From the NCBI GenBank assembly GCA_041689775.1, contig JBDNFP010000255.1, positions 1-50,956 of the forward strand: a DNA stretch of 50,956 bases. Reading direction: 5' to 3'. The notes below the pieces were generated by a model. It worked only from the letters and a program-made list of their open reading frames with translations, made no database searches and was not told where the DNA came from. Positions 49,835-50,956 of the stretch are shown here, one piece after another (position 1 is the first letter of the stretch; the number at the start of each line of letters is the position of its first letter). This DNA is from JBDNFP01 sp041689775. Lineage in GTDB: Bacteria > Bacteroidota > Bacteroidia > Cytophagales > Spirosomataceae. The position numbers were made by a program, and so were the translations under genes.

Positions 49835-50797
49835 ATGGGCTTATTTGATTTTTTTTCAAAGGAGAAAAAAGAGACTTTAGATAAAGGACTGGAAAAGTCG
49901 AAGGAGAATATCTTCGGAAAACTCTCCCGGGCAATTGTTGGTAAAACAACCGTCGACGAAGAGGTTCTCGATGAATTAGAAGAGATTTTGATCAGCTCTG
50001 ATGTGGGTGTAGGTACTACCGTTAAAATTATCCGGCGGATTGAAGACCGCGTCGCAAACGATAAATATACCTCTACCAACGAGTTGGATCTGATTCTGAG
50101 AGAGGAAGTGGTCGCACTGCTCTCGGAGGGTTCGGTTGTTGGTGTCATCGATAGTTTTGAAACCGAGCATCTACCCAAGCCCTATGTGATTATGGTAGTA
50201 GGAGTCAACGGAGCCGGTAAAACTACCACAATCGGCAAACTAGCCCATCAGTTTCAGCAACGGGGCCGGAGCGTAGTGCTGGGAGCCGCCGATACATTCC
50301 GGGCTGCCGCCGTGGATCAACTCAAACTATGGGGTCAACGCGTGGGTGTACCCGTGGTTGACCACGGTATGAATACCGATCCCTCCGCCGTAGCCTATGA
50401 TACCTTGAAAAAAGGAGTTGAACTAGGTGCTGACGTAATTATTATTGATACAGCTGGACGCTTACACACCAAAGTGAACCTAATGAACGAGCTGGGTAAA
50501 ATCAAGCGCGTAATGCAGAAAGTATTACCCGACGCTCCCCACGAAGTAATGTTGGTACTCGATGGCAGTACCGGCCAAAACGCGGTGATTCAGGCCCGAG
50601 AATTTACCAAAGCCACCGAGGTTACCTCCCTCGCCATTACCAAACTCGACGGTACGGCCAAAGGCGGCGTGGTAATCGGTATCTCCGACGAATTCCAGAT
50701 TCCAGTCAAGTATATTGGCGTAGGTGAGAAAATTGACGATCTGCAGGTCTTCGACCGGGCCGAATTTGTGGATTCGTTGTTTAAAAGAATTAGCTAA
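49835..50797 (+). CDS. ftsY: Signal recognition particle receptor FtsY
   Basis: 320 residues, short acidic N-terminal region as usual for Bacteroidota. N-domain helices (residues about 20-105) are followed by the G domain: G1 VVGVNGAGKTTTIGKLA, G2 ADTFRAAAVDQLKLWGQR, G3 VIIIDTAGRLHTK, the DGSTGQNAVIQAREF block and G4 TKLDGTAKGGV, ending VKYIGVGEKIDDLQVFDRAEFVDSLF (given here as IGVGEKIDDLQVFD). It docks ribosome-SRP complexes at the membrane with Ffh in a paired-GTPase cycle. It converges with an unidentified gene whose stop is only 4 bp away. Confidence 0.97.
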   Translation: MGLFDFFSKEKKETLDKGLEKSKENIFGKLSRAIVGKTTVDEEVLDELEEILISSDVGVGTTVKIIRRIEDRVANDKYTSTNELDLILREEVVALLSEGSVVGVIDSFETEHLPKPYVIMVVGVNGAGKTTTIGKLAHQFQQRGRSVVLGAADTFRAAAVDQLKLWGQRVGVPVVDHGMNTDPSAVAYDTLKKGVELGADVIIIDTAGRLHTKVNLMNELGKIKRVMQKVLPDAPHEVMLVLDGSTGQNAVIQAREFTKATEVTSLAITKLDGTAKGGVVIGISDEFQIPVKYIGVGEKIDDLQVFDRAEFVDSLFKRIS

Positions 50798-50801
50798 TTC
50801 T

Positions 50802-50956
50802 TTATCCGTTCCCCAAATTTCGGTACTGGGCATTTAATCTATGGTAAACATTAAGGGCTTCATTAACAGGAGGTCCTCCAAGGGGTAGATTTGGTTCACG
50901 AGCCCCTGTTTCATAGCCGGGGATACCTTTTTGTACTTGGTTTGAAACCGTTTGGC
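50802..50956 (-). CDS. Unidentified protein, C-terminal fragment (runs off window edge)
   Basis: On the minus strand a frame is open from the window edge to TAA at 50802-50804, giving about 50 residues. They include QTVSNQVQKGIPGYETG, AREPNLPLGGPPVNEAL and end NAQYRNLGNG. The residue choice looks protein-like, and its codons are more A/T-ending than those of ftsY. A second minus-strand frame is open for 41 codons, so the call is tentative. I do not recognise the family; a repeat-rich or secreted protein C-terminus is possible. Confidence 0.4.
   Translation of the reverse strand, partial: QTVSNQVQKGIPGYETGAREPNLPLGGPPVNEALNVYHRLNAQYRNLGNG

Noticed and set aside
1..50956. tRNA, rRNA, tmRNA or prophage genes
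   Set aside because: No T-loop (GGTTCRANTCC-type) plus acceptor pairing, rRNA segments or phage structural genes were seen in any spacer.

Overview
The window looks like the chromosome of a member of the Bacteroidota, most likely order Cytophagales (Spirosoma/Dyadobacter/Runella-type relatives). The pointers are a SusC/SusD outer-membrane pair, a protein with a type IX secretion (T9SS) C-terminal sorting domain, the bacillithiol enzyme BshC, a long SecA without the C-terminal zinc motif, the rpmG-DUF4295-ftsY block, and promoters of the Bacteroidota form TTTG-N19-TAnnTTTG. The genus is inference. No tRNA, rRNA, CRISPR array or prophage was seen. A transposase start runs off the left edge and an unidentified gene end runs in from the right edge.

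Region 1 (about 0.4-28.2 kb) is almost entirely on the minus strand and reads as one carbohydrate-utilisation island. In transcription order it holds: ThuA, a DUF2231/PSCyt1/DUF1549/DUF1553 cytochrome and a DUF1501 protein; SusC-SusD; a beta-propeller/HEAT/cytochrome c gene broken by an in-frame TAA; a DUF1080 (3-keto-disaccharide hydrolase family) lipoprotein; a ketose 3-epimerase of the D-tagatose/D-psicose type; a second ThuA; an IolE-like TIM-barrel protein; an alpha/beta hydrolase; a DUF4432 epimerase-like protein; a phosphomannose-isomerase-like cupin; another TIM-barrel isomerase; a Gfo/Idh/MocA dehydrogenase; and an RbsA-RbsC-RbsB type sugar ABC transporter, with a class IV aminotransferase at the end. 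The parts form a plausible route: SusCD for the outer membrane, keto-sugar or oxidative chemistry in the periplasm, ABC import, then redox and isomerisation in the cytosol. There is no kinase and no local regulator, so the chemistry is probably on unphosphorylated (keto-)sugars. The substrate cannot be read from sequence. Terminators at 15.2 kb and 18.1 kb divide it into several transcription units, and REP-like repeats lie at 5.0-5.5 kb.

Region 2 (28.6-35.3 kb) is housekeeping: polyprenyl diphosphate synthase, rhomboid protease, phosphatidylserine decarboxylase, SecA and a PspC protein. Region 3 (35.4-41.8 kb) holds two fatty-acid beta-oxidation genes, a thiolase and an acyl-CoA dehydrogenase (the latter with a -1 frameshift), separated by a large T9SS-exported glycosidase-like protein. 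Both fad genes carry the same palindromic operator (GTATGC-NN-GCATAC), once before the thiolase and twice before the dehydrogenase, where one copy sits on the promoter. This shared operator is the clearest regulatory signal in the window.

Region 4 (42.1-50.8 kb) is core metabolism and translation/export: BshC, 5-formyl-THF cyclo-ligase, aspartate-semialdehyde dehydrogenase, a solitary NuoD, a FucP-type MFS transporter, a cytochrome c lipoprotein, ribosomal protein L33, DUF4295 and FtsY. Several convergent gene pairs are separated by long, perfectly paired hairpins.
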